Shown here: positions 41,488 to 50,060 of the stretch, one piece after another
Numbering within the stretch: the stretch's first letter is position 1
Layout of the letters: each line of letters begins with the position of its first letter
From: an uncultured Bacillaceae bacterium
GTDB taxonomy: Bacteria; Bacillota; Bacilli; Bacillales; Cytobacillaceae
Assembly (NCBI GenBank): GCA_937995745.1
Contig: CALKIU010000080.1
Location: 1-58,734 of the forward strand
Reading direction: 5' to 3'
DNA length: 58,734 bases
Program-made: the position numbers and the translations under genes
Notes under the pieces: generated by a model
The model's input: the letters and a program-made list of their open reading frames with translations, nothing else
The model's database searches: none
Told to the model about the DNA's origin: nothing

Positions 41488-41979
41488 ATGGCAATGATTC
41501 ATTGGCTCAGCAACATGATTTTTAAGTTGGAAAAATTCATTGTCATCATATTGGGGCTGGTCATGCTTTTTTCACTGGCAGCCGGTGTGGTTTACCGCTA
41601 TGTGTTGAAATCGCCCCTTGTCTGGTCGGACGAGGTCGCCATTTTTTCCCTTATCTGGCTCACTTTTATCGGCGGAAGCATGAGCGTTAAATTAGGAAGG
41701 ACGGCAGTGGTCACCATTTTTGTGGACAAGTTTACAGGCAAGGTGAAAAAGTTTTTGTTGGGACTCAGCGTTTTGATCGTCTTAGTGTTTGCCGTTTACC
41801 TGCTCTATTTATCCTTGCAATGGCTGTCTTCGCCAAATATTCTTGTGCAGCGTTCCAATTCGATGAATATGCCGATGATTTATGCCTATCTCAGTGTGCC
41901 GGTGAGCTTTTTGTTTATCGCCATTCATGCCGTTGATTTATTGGCGCGGCATTTCCGGCAAGAAACGGAAGGGGTGTAA
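41488..41979 (+). CDS. dctQ: TRAP transporter small membrane subunit (DctQ family)
   Basis: The product has 163 residues with four hydrophobic segments. YRYVLKSPLVWSDEVAIFSLIWLTFIGGS is the DctQ signature region (positions about 30-60). It starts 14 bases after dctP with SD AGAGGGG and forms the membrane transporter with DctM. Confidence 0.92.
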   Translation: MAMIHWLSNMIFKLEKFIVIILGLVMLFSLAAGVVYRYVLKSPLVWSDEVAIFSLIWLTFIGGSMSVKLGRTAVVTIFVDKFTGKVKKFLLGLSVLIVLVFAVYLLYLSLQWLSSPNILVQRSNSMNMPMIYAYLSVPVSFLFIAIHAVDLLARHFRQETEGV

Positions 41980-41982
41980 CAT

Positions 41983-43257
41983 GTGCTCGTTGCTCTTCTC
42001 ATTTTTATTGTCCTGCTCCTTCTCCGGGTGCCGATATCTTTTGTATTGGGAATAACCACGATTGTTTACATCATTCTTTCCAATAACATGGGTCTCCTGG
42101 CGAGCGCCCCGCAAAGGCTGTATTCAGCTCTTGAAAGCTACGGACTGTTGGCCATCCCATTATTTATGATGGCAGGGGAATTAATGAACTCAGGCGGAAT
42201 CACAAAGAGGCTCATTGATTTTTCAAAAACATTGGTCGGCCATTTTCGCGGGGGGCTCGCTTATGTCAATGTGTTGTCAAATATGATGCTGGCTTCGATT
42301 ATCGGTTCGGCGACGGCGCAAATCGCCATGATGAGCCGCGTTATGGTTCCTTCCATGGAAAAGGAAGGGTACTCCCGCGAGTTCAGCGCTTCCACAACGG
42401 CAACGGCGGGGCTTTTGGGTCCCATCATTCCCCCCAGCATGATGTTTATCATCTATGGGGTTACATCGGGAACTTCAATCGGGGCGATGTTTCTGGCGGG
42501 AATTTTGCCGGGAATTTTGTTTGCCGCGGCGATTGTTATTTTGATCGCATTGATTGGCATGAAACAAAAATGGCCGACCCAGGAAAGAGCTCCGATTCCT
42601 GAAATGTTAAAATCATTCTTCCGGGTCATTCCCGCCTTGCTGATTCCCGGAATCATAGTCGTCGGCATTCTCAGCGGCGTGTTTACGCCTACGGAATCTG
42701 CCGCGATCGGTTCGGCCGTTGCCGCGTTCGTCGGATTCTTTGTGTACCGTGAATTGAAACTGAAAGACCTTCCGTCCATCATGATGAATACGGCGATCAG
42801 CACGGCCACGATTACGATGTTGATAGCAATGGCCAATTTGTTCGGCTGGATGTTGTCCTTTGAACAAATTCCCCAAAATATTGCGGCGTGGATGACGTCT
42901 TTGACAGAAAATCCTCTTGTCTTTTTGCTCATTGTAAACATATTTCTTCTGTTCGTCGGCATGTTTTTGGACGGGATTGCCGCATTGGTCATATTGGTGC
43001 CCATTTTTATTCCGATTATTGCCAACTACGGCATCGATCCGATCCATTTCGGCGTCATCATTTGCATAAATTTAACCATTGGTTTGTTGACTCCTCCGGT
43101 GGGAACCGGCTTGTATATCGCTTCAGCCCTTGGAAATGTAAAGATGGAAACGTTGGCAAGAGCGATGCTGCCGTTTTTGTCGGTGTCCATTCTGGCTTTG
43201 TTGATGATCACTTATTGGCCGCAAATGGTTTTGTGGCTTCCGGGCATGCTCGAATGA
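41983..43257 (+). CDS. dctM: TRAP transporter large permease (DctM family)
   Basis: The product has 424 residues from GTG 41983, three bases after dctQ, with SD GGAAGGGGTG. It has about twelve helices. GLLAIPLFMMAGELMNSGGI, GSATAQIAMMSRVMVPSMEK and GLLGPIIPPSMMFIIYG are the DctM family hallmarks. It drives sodium- or proton-coupled uptake of the acid delivered by DctP. Confidence 0.94.
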   Translation: MLVALLIFIVLLLLRVPISFVLGITTIVYIILSNNMGLLASAPQRLYSALESYGLLAIPLFMMAGELMNSGGITKRLIDFSKTLVGHFRGGLAYVNVLSNMMLASIIGSATAQIAMMSRVMVPSMEKEGYSREFSASTTATAGLLGPIIPPSMMFIIYGVTSGTSIGAMFLAGILPGILFAAAIVILIALIGMKQKWPTQERAPIPEMLKSFFRVIPALLIPGIIVVGILSGVFTPTESAAIGSAVAAFVGFFVYRELKLKDLPSIMMNTAISTATITMLIAMANLFGWMLSFEQIPQNIAAWMTSLTENPLVFLLIVNIFLLFVGMFLDGIAALVILVPIFIPIIANYGIDPIHFGVIICINLTIGLLTPPVGTGLYIASALGNVKMETLARAMLPFLSVSILALLMITYWPQMVLWLPGMLE

Positions 43258-43259
43258 CT

Positions 43260-43293
43260 CCCGGCCGGCTGCTGATCTCCGGCCGGGTTTTTG
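43260..43293 (+). terminator. Terminator of dctPQM
   Basis: CCCGGCCGG pairs perfectly with CCGGCCGGG (43279-43287), followed by TTTTT. The interval 43294-43685 carries no gene that I can support. Confidence 0.85.
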
Positions 43294-43685
43294 CATGAAA
43301 CAAATTGACCGGCTTATATAAAAAACCGCCAGCCGGCAAAAGGTCGGGGAATAAAATGGGGTTTGCGGACAAATGGAGACGAGAGCGCAATCGCAATAAT
43401 GAAAGTTGAATAGTTTCGGAATGAAAGAAGATGATTCAGGCGGGGAAAAAGCTGTTTTGCACGGGAACGGCATGCGGATATATTGATGAGTAAACGGTCA
43501 GCCAAACGAAACGGGGACGGGGCGTTGAAGCCAGCCTTTGTTTATGCCCGGATGAAACATAAAAGCCATCGTTTTCGGTAGTGCAACTGATACTGTTAAA
43601 AGGGTGCGATTGGTTCTGTATGATGAAAACGGTGGCCTTTTAAGAAAGAGAAAAACGTTTCCTGTTGTGCCGGATGGATTCTGTT

Positions 43686-44354
43686 TTATGGAAAATGAAC
43701 GGTTTTTAAATGGTTGATCGTGAGAAAAATCGATTCTTCTCTGGCGGTAATCAAGTGGATATATCCGTCCCGGACATTTTCCAGTTTTCCGATTAAATGA
43801 GGGTGATCGCCGATATTAAAGATTACCAGCTGGCCTATATGCTTTTCAAGCTGCATGTCAAAGGATCTGGCCAGTGTGAATGGCGCCGGCTGGAGCGGCA
43901 GATCTTCGCTCATCAAGCTGTACGGACGCTGATTGACGTGATACGGAATCAGCCATTTCAAATGGTGGAGCGATATGAGCATGGATTTATAAACAGGAGA
44001 GTAAAAGACAAAATAATTGTTCATGACACTGGAAATGTACCCGTGCAATGGCTGGTTGCTGGTCACATAAATTTCAGTAAACATGCCTTTTGCAGCGGTG
44101 AGAACTTTGCGCAGGGATATTTCCTGCTCATATTCCAAATACGGGGAATCGGTCGGTTGTTCAATGTCGGATTCACTTTCATTTCCGTTTTTAATATGAT
44201 GAATATGCAATACCGGAATATAAAGGAAATTTTTTCCGTTGAACAAAACGAGGATATCTGTGCCGATATCAATCAGGATTCCGTGAACAATTTTTCCCCC
44301 GGATATATGCAAAGTGATCTTGTTGTTTAGATAATCCGTTAATAATTTTTTCAA
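43686..44354 (-). CDS. CotB-like spore coat protein without a charged tail
   Basis: The product has 222 residues from TTG 44354, behind AAGGGGGG. It consists of repeated small beta-barrel units (about 1-55, 85-135 and 165-220): each has a hydrophobic core with a glycine, as in KIVHGILIDIGTDILVLFNG and HLIGKLENVRDGYIHLITA. This is the DUF2642/Sm-like unit of CotB-type coat proteins. Unlike CotB it ends without a low-complexity tail. It is the last of three related genes on this strand. Confidence 0.65.
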   Translation of the reverse strand: MKKLLTDYLNNKITLHISGGKIVHGILIDIGTDILVLFNGKNFLYIPVLHIHHIKNGNESESDIEQPTDSPYLEYEQEISLRKVLTAAKGMFTEIYVTSNQPLHGYISSVMNNYFVFYSPVYKSMLISLHHLKWLIPYHVNQRPYSLMSEDLPLQPAPFTLARSFDMQLEKHIGQLVIFNIGDHPHLIGKLENVRDGYIHLITAREESIFLTINHLKTVHFP

Positions 44355-44472
44355 TATATGCCCCCCTTTTTTTCCGGTTTTATTTGTTCGGAAAACCGAA
44401 TTGAGCCGGGCTGCAGCTCATCTCTGCGGCGAAAAGTCTTTTCTTGGAGGCTCAGTTTTTTCCCGCGGTTGG

Positions 44473-45372
44473 TCATGCTTTCTTTTGCTTCTTTTTGCGG
44501 AACGAAACTCCGTAATAGGTTTTGATTTTTAAAGTGCTGTCGGATGTTCTCTTTTTCTTGTCCTTTTTTTGGCTTAGAGTGAAGGATGTTTTCCACAAAG
44601 AAGGGTGTGTTTTGGAATTGTCCTTTTCTGGAGATGCGGCAGAGGCGGCTTTTTCCAGGGACGCTTTTAATTGGCTGCGGATTTGCTCGATGCGGGGTGT
44701 TTCAAATAGTACGCTCTTGTTTTCTTTTTCCGTTTTGGAATGGGACAAACCATCTTTTTCTTTTGGCGGCTTTTCTTCTTTTTCATGATCTTTTTTGTCA
44801 TCTTGTTTGTGGTGCTGGTCTGCAATCTTTCCGCTCGCTGTTTCGCAGGCAATTGTGCGGTCTTTTGGCCGGTCTTTTTTCTCTTCCATTTTTCGGTCGT
44901 GATTTTGCTCCTTCTTTTTCTGTTCTTCTTTGGCCGGTTTCCGGCTAGGTTTTACATGTTCGGGCCGGAAGGTGATGATATGGTCTTTTTGAATATATAA
45001 TTTTTCGTCATTCATCGTCAGAACAATGTGGTCTTTTTCAATGACACTTAAAACGCCCGTAAAGGTCAGTTTGTTTTGGCAATGAACAGTCACCCATGAA
45101 TATTGATAGTTATCAATGATTTCCATCAAGGAATTTTCATAGTACGGTTCAACAGAGGTGCCATCGACCACAAATTTTCGCGTGTTTTTTGAAAAAGCTT
45201 GTATTTTGTCAATGTTAAAAAAAAACGTGCCGTGTTTTTTATCTTTGATAATGAGAAAATCATCCTTGATTTCCGACAAGATTCCCTCAATGTATTCTCC
45301 GTCATTTGTATAGAGGCCGATTTGAAAACCAACGATTTCTTTCAGCGATTCAATTAAACGCATCTTATTCAT
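44473..45372 (-). CDS. CotB-like spore coat protein with Lys/Glu-rich tail
   Basis: The product has 299 residues from ATG 45372; TTG 45375 or 45378 are alternatives behind AAAGGAG. Two CotB-type barrel units (about 5-65 and 80-140) include YIEGILSEIKDDFLIIKDKK and TFTGVLSVIEKDHIVLTMND. The second half is a polar low-complexity tail rich in Lys, Glu and Asp, with scattered Ser, ending in a strongly basic KKKQKKA. Ser residues in the tail are possible CotH targets. Confidence 0.7.
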   Translation of the reverse strand: MNKMRLIESLKEIVGFQIGLYTNDGEYIEGILSEIKDDFLIIKDKKHGTFFFNIDKIQAFSKNTRKFVVDGTSVEPYYENSLMEIIDNYQYSWVTVHCQNKLTFTGVLSVIEKDHIVLTMNDEKLYIQKDHIITFRPEHVKPSRKPAKEEQKKKEQNHDRKMEEKKDRPKDRTIACETASGKIADQHHKQDDKKDHEKEEKPPKEKDGLSHSKTEKENKSVLFETPRIEQIRSQLKASLEKAASAASPEKDNSKTHPSLWKTSFTLSQKKDKKKRTSDSTLKIKTYYGVSFRKKKQKKA

Positions 45373-45512
45373 CAACAATCCACTCCTTTTTTATTTTTAG
45401 AGAATGTGTAGGTGTTTTTCGGTTCAATGTGTATTTAGGGTATGAAAGGCGGTTTTTGGAGAATTTTTGAAAATTGCCGCTCCGTAAATTCGAAGCGACA
45501 AATTTCAAAAAA

Positions 45513-46082
45513 TTATTCATAATGATCGTCTTTTCTTTTGTCTTTGCAATCATCTTTTTTGTGGTCGTCTCTGTCTTTTTTGTGATCATCTTTGTCCTTT
45601 TTGTGTTCATCCCTGTCTCTTTTGTGGTCATCTTTCTTTTTGTCATCTTTGTCTTTGTCAATTTTGGAGTCATAGCTGATATTTTTTATATGATAGGTTG
45701 CCAGGCGGATAATTTCTTCATGGGATACAATGGTGACATAGTCCTCGTTGGCGTCATGGAGCACGCCTTCGACTTTTTCCGGGCCGCCGCGGTTGATTTT
45801 TACCCACTGAAACTTTAAATCTTTTAATAAATCGAGAAAATAGCGGCTCGGTTTGAATGTTAAATGCTCCGGAACTCTTAAGGAAAAGTGCATTTTGTTT
45901 CTTGTATTCTCCGTTATGCTTTTAACATGGTGTTTTGTGTAAAATACGATTCCGTCTTCTTCCGTCAGCAGGGTGAAATAATCGTTTGCCACTGACAATA
46001 ATTTGCCCGTTCTGGAATTTGGCCCGCCCCTGTCAACTTTGATGATTTTTCCCACTAAAGATTCTAATAAATCTTTTTTCAT
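45513..46082 (-). CDS. cotB: CotB-family spore coat protein with Asp/Lys/His repeat tail
   Basis: The product has 189 residues behind AGGAGGAG. Two barrel units both carry the CotB hallmark RGGP: VDRGGPNSRTGKLLSVANDY near residue 17 and INRGGPEKVEGVLHDANEDY near residue 96. The tail (about 140-189) is built of seven-residue units such as DHKKDRD. In B. subtilis CotB the tail is Ser/Lys/Arg-rich and is phosphorylated by CotH; here aspartate takes that place and Ser is almost absent. It would lie in the outer spore coat. Confidence 0.82.
   Translation of the reverse strand: MKKDLLESLVGKIIKVDRGGPNSRTGKLLSVANDYFTLLTEEDGIVFYTKHHVKSITENTRNKMHFSLRVPEHLTFKPSRYFLDLLKDLKFQWVKINRGGPEKVEGVLHDANEDYVTIVSHEEIIRLATYHIKNISYDSKIDKDKDDKKKDDHKRDRDEHKKDKDDHKKDRDDHKKDDCKDKRKDDHYE
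45561..45644 (-). repeat. Four 21-base tandem repeats in the CotB tail
   Basis: Units start at 45561, 45582, 45603 and 45624 and encode degenerate DHKKDRD heptads. Copy number may vary between strains. Confidence 0.75.
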
Positions 46083-46330
46083 CCCCGAATCTCCTCCTGA
46101 TAATATGAGTCAATCACACTGTATATATATGTATCATGGTGTGACAAGGTACTATTACATAAGCCCCTTTCCGGCCGCGGAAAAAAAATAGGCAGGAGAC
46201 GGGGAAACAAAGGAGGAAGGAAAGCCGGACCGCGGCGGACGGGAATCGGGTTTGGGCGGCTTTGGACCGGGAAAAGGTATCTCCGGAAAGCAGGCCACGG
46301 CCGCTGACATATTTGCGTTTCCAAGGAAAT

Positions 46331-47401
46331 TTACATGAGGAGATGAAGGCGGCTTTTCAAATAGGCGTTGCGTTCCTTTACAAAGGAAAGAATATAGGAA
46401 TATTCATTTAAAAACTTTTTTTTATTTTTCTTTACATAAGGGTCTTTTTCTATATACGGTTCAATCCGGCGCAGAAGATTTTTCACAACCGGAGCGAGAA
46501 ATTCAGGGGTGAATATTTCACTTAAGATCTGTTCGAGAATTTCACGGTACAAGCGCCGGTATTTTGGGCAGGCCAGCAATCTCGCCGTTAATGTATTATA
46601 ACCGTCAACGGGAATGTAGTCCGGTTCCATTTCTTCGCCGTGCAAATCACGTCCCCATGTCCCGTCGTAATCCCAAGGGGAAATTTCGAATTTGCCCGTT
46701 TCACCGTTTCGGTAGAGGGCGTAATTGTGGACAAATCCGTCAAAATTTTGCGTGCAGACAGCCCCGGCCAGCCAGCGCAAATAATTTTCCGTATCCAAAT
46801 ATGTTTCAATTTGTTCGTTGAATTGCTTTTCAGGCGATGTATTGATCATAGCGAGAAATTCCAATAAATGCCTCCGATCTTCTTCGGCGCCGGATTTTTG
46901 CATATAGCCTTCATCAAGAACCGGTTTCGGTTCTCCTTCGGCGGTCAGGAGGGAAAAGTTCGCGTCGTCGTTGATGGCATAAAAAATTGGTCCTTCGGGA
47001 AGATTTCTTTTCTTCAGACTGTCATTGTTGAAGGATTCCAGTTGAAGATAGACACCTTGCAGCATGCCGTTTATATAGAGGAGAATATGTTCAGCTTCAG
47101 GGGCCCACACGCCGATAAAGCGGAAAAAGTCCATCGACAACTTGTTTCTGATGAGAGAAGGATCCCGGTATTCCGCATTTAAATGGAATTCGCGCACATT
47201 CTCTTCGAACAGGGGTTTTACAAAGAGGACGTCATATGATTTTTTGCGGAGGGTGCGGGTATGATGGCCCCTGATTCCGAATTTGATTTCGTATGTTTGC
47301 TTTCCGTCCAACAACTTCCCCGGAACAAAATCCTCGTTCCAAGGATCTTGTCTTAACGTTCTTAAATCTTTCGGATTGACAAAAATTTTGTATGTTCTCA
47401 T
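46331..47401 (-). CDS. cotH: Spore coat protein kinase CotH
   Basis: The product has 356 residues from ATG 47401, behind GGGAGGG; ATG 47449 would add 16 residues. FGIRGHHTRTLRKKSYDV near the start, LYINGMLQGVYLQLESF, NFDGFVHNYALYRN and FEISPWDYDGTWG with the catalytic aspartate are the CotH kinase motifs. In B. subtilis CotH phosphorylates Ser in CotB and CotG and is needed for outer coat assembly. Its placement between CotB-like genes and a divergent CotG-like gene fits that role. Confidence 0.92.
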   Translation of the reverse strand: MRTYKIFVNPKDLRTLRQDPWNEDFVPGKLLDGKQTYEIKFGIRGHHTRTLRKKSYDVLFVKPLFEENVREFHLNAEYRDPSLIRNKLSMDFFRFIGVWAPEAEHILLYINGMLQGVYLQLESFNNDSLKKRNLPEGPIFYAINDDANFSLLTAEGEPKPVLDEGYMQKSGAEEDRRHLLEFLAMINTSPEKQFNEQIETYLDTENYLRWLAGAVCTQNFDGFVHNYALYRNGETGKFEISPWDYDGTWGRDLHGEEMEPDYIPVDGYNTLTARLLACPKYRRLYREILEQILSEIFTPEFLAPVVKNLLRRIEPYIEKDPYVKKNKKKFLNEYSYILSFVKERNAYLKSRLHLLM

Positions 47402-47557
47402 CCTTTTAGAACCCTCCCTTGACCATTTTCCGTTGTCATGAATGGGCATTATGAAAAACGTCTATTTTTTCAGGACGGGATGTTTGTCCATGGCAAAATC
47501 GGACGAATTCCATAGATTGTAACAGATAATGTAATTATATGGGGAAGAGGTGTAATA

Positions 47558-47959
47558 GTGACGAAGGAGTTTGATGTTTTGGAGTTGCTTGTGAAGGCAG
47601 AGGAAAAGGGGCTTGTGGAATTTTTCAGGAAGAATCCGATTGAAAAGTGCTGTGACGACCAAGAAAATGAAGGGGAGTCCGGTAAAGACGGCAAAACTCG
47701 CGACAGCAAAGGAAAAAAAGAATCCCGCGGCGGAAAAAGAAGCAAGGGCAAAAAAGGTTCATCGGAGAAAAAACGGAGCAAAGGCCATAAAAAGCACCGC
47801 GACGGCAAAAAGAGCAAAGGAAAGAAACAGTCGCCCGGAGGGAAAAAAGGAGATAAGAGATCCCCCGGTCACAAACGGAGCAAAGGTCATAAACATGCTC
47901 CCGGCAAGAAAAAAAGCCCCGGCCATAAAAGGTCCCGCGGCAGCAAAGGGAAAAAATAG
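47558..47959 (+). CDS. CotG-like basic repeat spore coat protein
   Basis: The product has 133 residues from GTG 47558, behind GGAAGAGGTG. The first 40 residues are ordinary and acidic, with an adjacent Cys pair (KCCDD). The rest is Lys/Gly/Ser low complexity with repeated motifs such as RSKGHK, SPGHKRS and SPGGKK. B. subtilis CotG has KKSxxH repeats phosphorylated by CotH and is divergent from cotH, as here. The composition differs, with more Gly and Pro, so I call it CotG-like by position and style. Confidence 0.72.
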   Translation: MTKEFDVLELLVKAEEKGLVEFFRKNPIEKCCDDQENEGESGKDGKTRDSKGKKESRGGKRSKGKKGSSEKKRSKGHKKHRDGKKSKGKKQSPGGKKGDKRSPGHKRSKGHKHAPGKKKSPGHKRSRGSKGKK

Positions 47960-47979
47960 GGATTCAATAAAACTGAAGG

Positions 47980-48021
47980 AGGCTGATTTTGACAAGATGC
48001 CGTTTGTCAATCAGCCTTTTT
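47980..48021 (+). terminator. Terminator of the CotG-like gene
   Basis: AGGCTGATT pairs with AATCAGCCT and an inner GACAA/TTGTC extends the stem; four T follow. Confidence 0.75.
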
Positions 48022-48228
48022 CTCTGCCCTTCAACATAATGTATCCCTCCCGGGATGCGGCTCATTTGTTCTATCCTTGAGAAGGCGCGGGGGTGGATAT
48101 TTGCGGGAATGGTTGTCCCCAGGCACAGAGCAGAAAGCCGGTTCGTTTGTTTTCAGTTTACCGTTGCTATAATGATATGATGTATATAGTCTTACAAAAA
48201 ACATGCAGGAAGGGGAGCCGGAGGCAAG

Positions 48229-48855
48229 ATGAGAAATTTGCGCGATATATATAACAAGTTAACCGAAAGGGAAGTGCAAATCCTGGGAATCGAAGAATTT
48301 GCCAAGTTCGCCGTTTTATTGCCCCTCGTGGTAAAAAACAACGAACCGCATATTCTTTTTGAAGTACGCTCCCGTCAATTGCGGCGCCAGCCGGGGGAAA
48401 TTTGTTTTCCGGGAGGGAAAAAGGAACCCCATGATAAAAATGCGATGGAAACGGCCGTGAGAGAAACGAGTGAGGAGTTGGGAATTCCGGCTTCCAACAT
48501 TAAAAATGTAGTGCCCCTTGATTATTTGGTAACCCCGTACGGGAGGATCATTTATCCTTTTGCGGGCATGATCGTAGATGAGGAAAAAATAAACCCCAAT
48601 CCGGCCGAAGTGGAAGAAGTGTTTTTCGTGCCCCTCTCTTATTTGGAACAGACGGAACCGGAAATTTATCAGGTGCATTGTAAAATGGTCCCGGAAAAAA
48701 ACTTCCCTTTTCACCATATAGTTGGCGGAGAAAATTATCAGTGGGGAGCCCGCAGCATTAAAGAACATTTTTACTACTATGAGGATAAAGTGATATGGGG
48801 GTTGACGGCGAGGATACTTGCTCATTTTCTGGAGCTTTTGCGCAGGAAAAGCTGA
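48229..48855 (+). CDS. Nudix hydrolase, probable coenzyme A pyrophosphatase
   Basis: The product has 208 residues. QPGEICFPGGKKEPHDKNAM followed by ETAVRETSEELGI is the extended Nudix box of the CoA-hydrolase (YeaB/NudL) subfamily, and RRQPGEICFPGG is its UPF0035-type signature. It would cut CoA or its derivatives to phosphopantetheine and 3',5'-ADP. SD AAGGGGAG supports the start, and a TATAAT at 48168-48173 may be its -10. Confidence 0.88.
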   Translation: MRNLRDIYNKLTEREVQILGIEEFAKFAVLLPLVVKNNEPHILFEVRSRQLRRQPGEICFPGGKKEPHDKNAMETAVRETSEELGIPASNIKNVVPLDYLVTPYGRIIYPFAGMIVDEEKINPNPAEVEEVFFVPLSYLEQTEPEIYQVHCKMVPEKNFPFHHIVGGENYQWGARSIKEHFYYYEDKVIWGLTARILAHFLELLRRKS

Positions 48856-48907
48856 AGGGGCGGAAAAGTCGTGCGATGGGCCGAAGAACTTGATAAACAC
48901 ACCTAAA

Positions 48908-48922
48908 TTATAATTATTATAA
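48908..48922. promoter_or_regulatory. Perfect PerR box
   Basis: TTATAATTATTATAA matches the PerR consensus TTATAATNATTATAA at every fixed position. It ends seven bases before the -35 of the promoter that serves the small gene at 49032-49142. Confidence 0.65.
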
Positions 48923-48929
48923 AAAAGTA

Positions 48930-48957
48930 TTGACTTTAATTTTAAAACAGGTACAAT
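48930..48957 (+). promoter_or_regulatory. Sigma-A promoter of the 36-residue protein gene
   Basis: TTGACT (48930-48935) and TACAAT (48952-48957) are 16 bases apart. A TGATAAT half-site lies just downstream near 48971, which could be an additional Fur-family contact. Confidence 0.65.
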
Positions 48958-49031
48958 ATAAGTAACGAAAATGATAATTAATTGCGGTGGTTTTTGTACA
49001 AGCGATACCAGATTGACGGGAGTTGATTGAT

Positions 49032-49142
49032 TTGATAAAGAAAATTTGTCCTGATTGCCATAAAGAAATGGTGCAGCTCAAACATTCAACGATTTGCGCA
49101 TGCGGACCGAAAATTGTCATCCGCCCGAAAAAAGCATCATAA
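49032..49142 (+). CDS. 36-residue cysteine-rich (zinc-ribbon-like) protein
   Basis: The frame has its own promoter, an SD (GGGAG, 9 bases before TTG 49032) and a terminator. The product has 36 residues: IKKICPDCHKEMVQLKHSTI then CACGPKIVI and a basic end. CPDC and CAC, about 15 residues apart, with a nearby His, look like a metal knuckle. An in-frame TTG at 49023 is too close to the SD. With a perfect PerR box upstream, it may be a peroxide- or metal-responsive factor. No known family is recognised. Confidence 0.6.
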   Translation: MIKKICPDCHKEMVQLKHSTICACGPKIVIRPKKAS

Positions 49143-49155
49143 TTTAAAATTTTTT

Positions 49156-49187
49156 CCTCCATTCGATTTCTGTCATGGAGGATTTTT
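49156..49187 (+). terminator. Terminator of the 36-residue protein gene
   Basis: CCTCCAT (49156-49162) pairs exactly with ATGGAGG (49175-49181), followed by ATTTTTGCTTTTTT. Confidence 0.75.
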
Positions 49188-49201
49188 GCTTTTTTGGGCA
49201 T

Positions 49202-49228
49202 AAAAAAAACGGGGGTTTGTTCCCCGTT
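49202..49228 (-). terminator. Terminator of the aldo/keto reductase gene
   Basis: On the minus strand AACGGGG and CCCCGTT pair around a seven-base loop, followed by eight T. The stem begins inside the stop codon of the gene. Confidence 0.85.
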
Positions 49229-50060
49229 ACATCGTATCGTATTTGTCGGGATTGGAGCCGATCCGTTCGTTTTTATTCAAAGCATTGATTCGTTCCATGT
49301 CTTCCGGGCTTAGTTCAAAGTCGAAGATGTCGGCATTTTCTCTAATCCTTTCAGGTCTTACAGATTTTGGAATGGTCACGACTTTATTTTGCAAATCCCA
49401 GCGCAAAATGACTTGAGCGGCTGTTTTTCCGTATTTTTTGCCGATTTCCACGAGGGTCGGTTCATCCAAAAGCGTTCCTCTTTTTAACGGAGACCAAGCC
49501 TCCAGTTGGATACCTTCCTTTTTGCAGAATTCGTGCACTTCTTTTTGGGTCAGATGGGGATGATATTCAATTTGGTTGACCATTGGTTTGATTTCTGCGG
49601 TGCTCAGCAAATCTTTCAGATGATGGACGTGAAAATTGCTGACGCCGATGGCCCGTACCCGGCCTTCTTTATAAAGTTTTTCCATCGCCCGCCAAGTTTC
49701 CTTGAATTTTCCCCGTACCGGCCAATGGATTAAGTACAAGTCGAGATAATCCGTTTGCAAATTTTTTAAGCTTGTTTCATAGGCCCTTAACGTGGATTCG
49801 TATCCTTGGTCATCGTTCCAAACTTTTGAAGTGATAAACACTTCCTCGCGGGGAATGCCAAATTCTCTAATCGCTTGGCCGACCCCTTTTTCATTTTGGT
49901 AAAGGGTAGCCGTATCGATATGAATGTAACCGCATTCGAGAGCTGCTTTGACGGCGTTGATTACTTCTTCCCCGTCCTTCACCTTGTAGACCCCGAGCCC
50001 AAACCACGGCATTTCGACCCCATTTGCCAGTTTTACTTTGTCCTTGATGCTCTTTGGCAT
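49227..50060 (-). CDS. Aldo/keto reductase (YvgN/glyoxal reductase type)
   Basis: The product has 277 residues and is a TIM barrel. The catalytic set is D49 and Y54 in HIDTATLYQNE, K79 in ITSKVW and H112 in LIHWPV. KPMVNQIEYHPHL and IPKSVRPERIREN complete the family pattern and bind NADPH. Bacterial relatives reduce methylglyoxal, glyoxal and other reactive aldehydes. The true substrate cannot be told from sequence. It is convergent with the PerR-box gene. Confidence 0.9.
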   Translation of the reverse strand: MPKSIKDKVKLANGVEMPWFGLGVYKVKDGEEVINAVKAALECGYIHIDTATLYQNEKGVGQAIREFGIPREEVFITSKVWNDDQGYESTLRAYETSLKNLQTDYLDLYLIHWPVRGKFKETWRAMEKLYKEGRVRAIGVSNFHVHHLKDLLSTAEIKPMVNQIEYHPHLTQKEVHEFCKKEGIQLEAWSPLKRGTLLDEPTLVEIGKKYGKTAAQVILRWDLQNKVVTIPKSVRPERIRENADIFDFELSPEDMERINALNKNERIGSNPDKYDTM

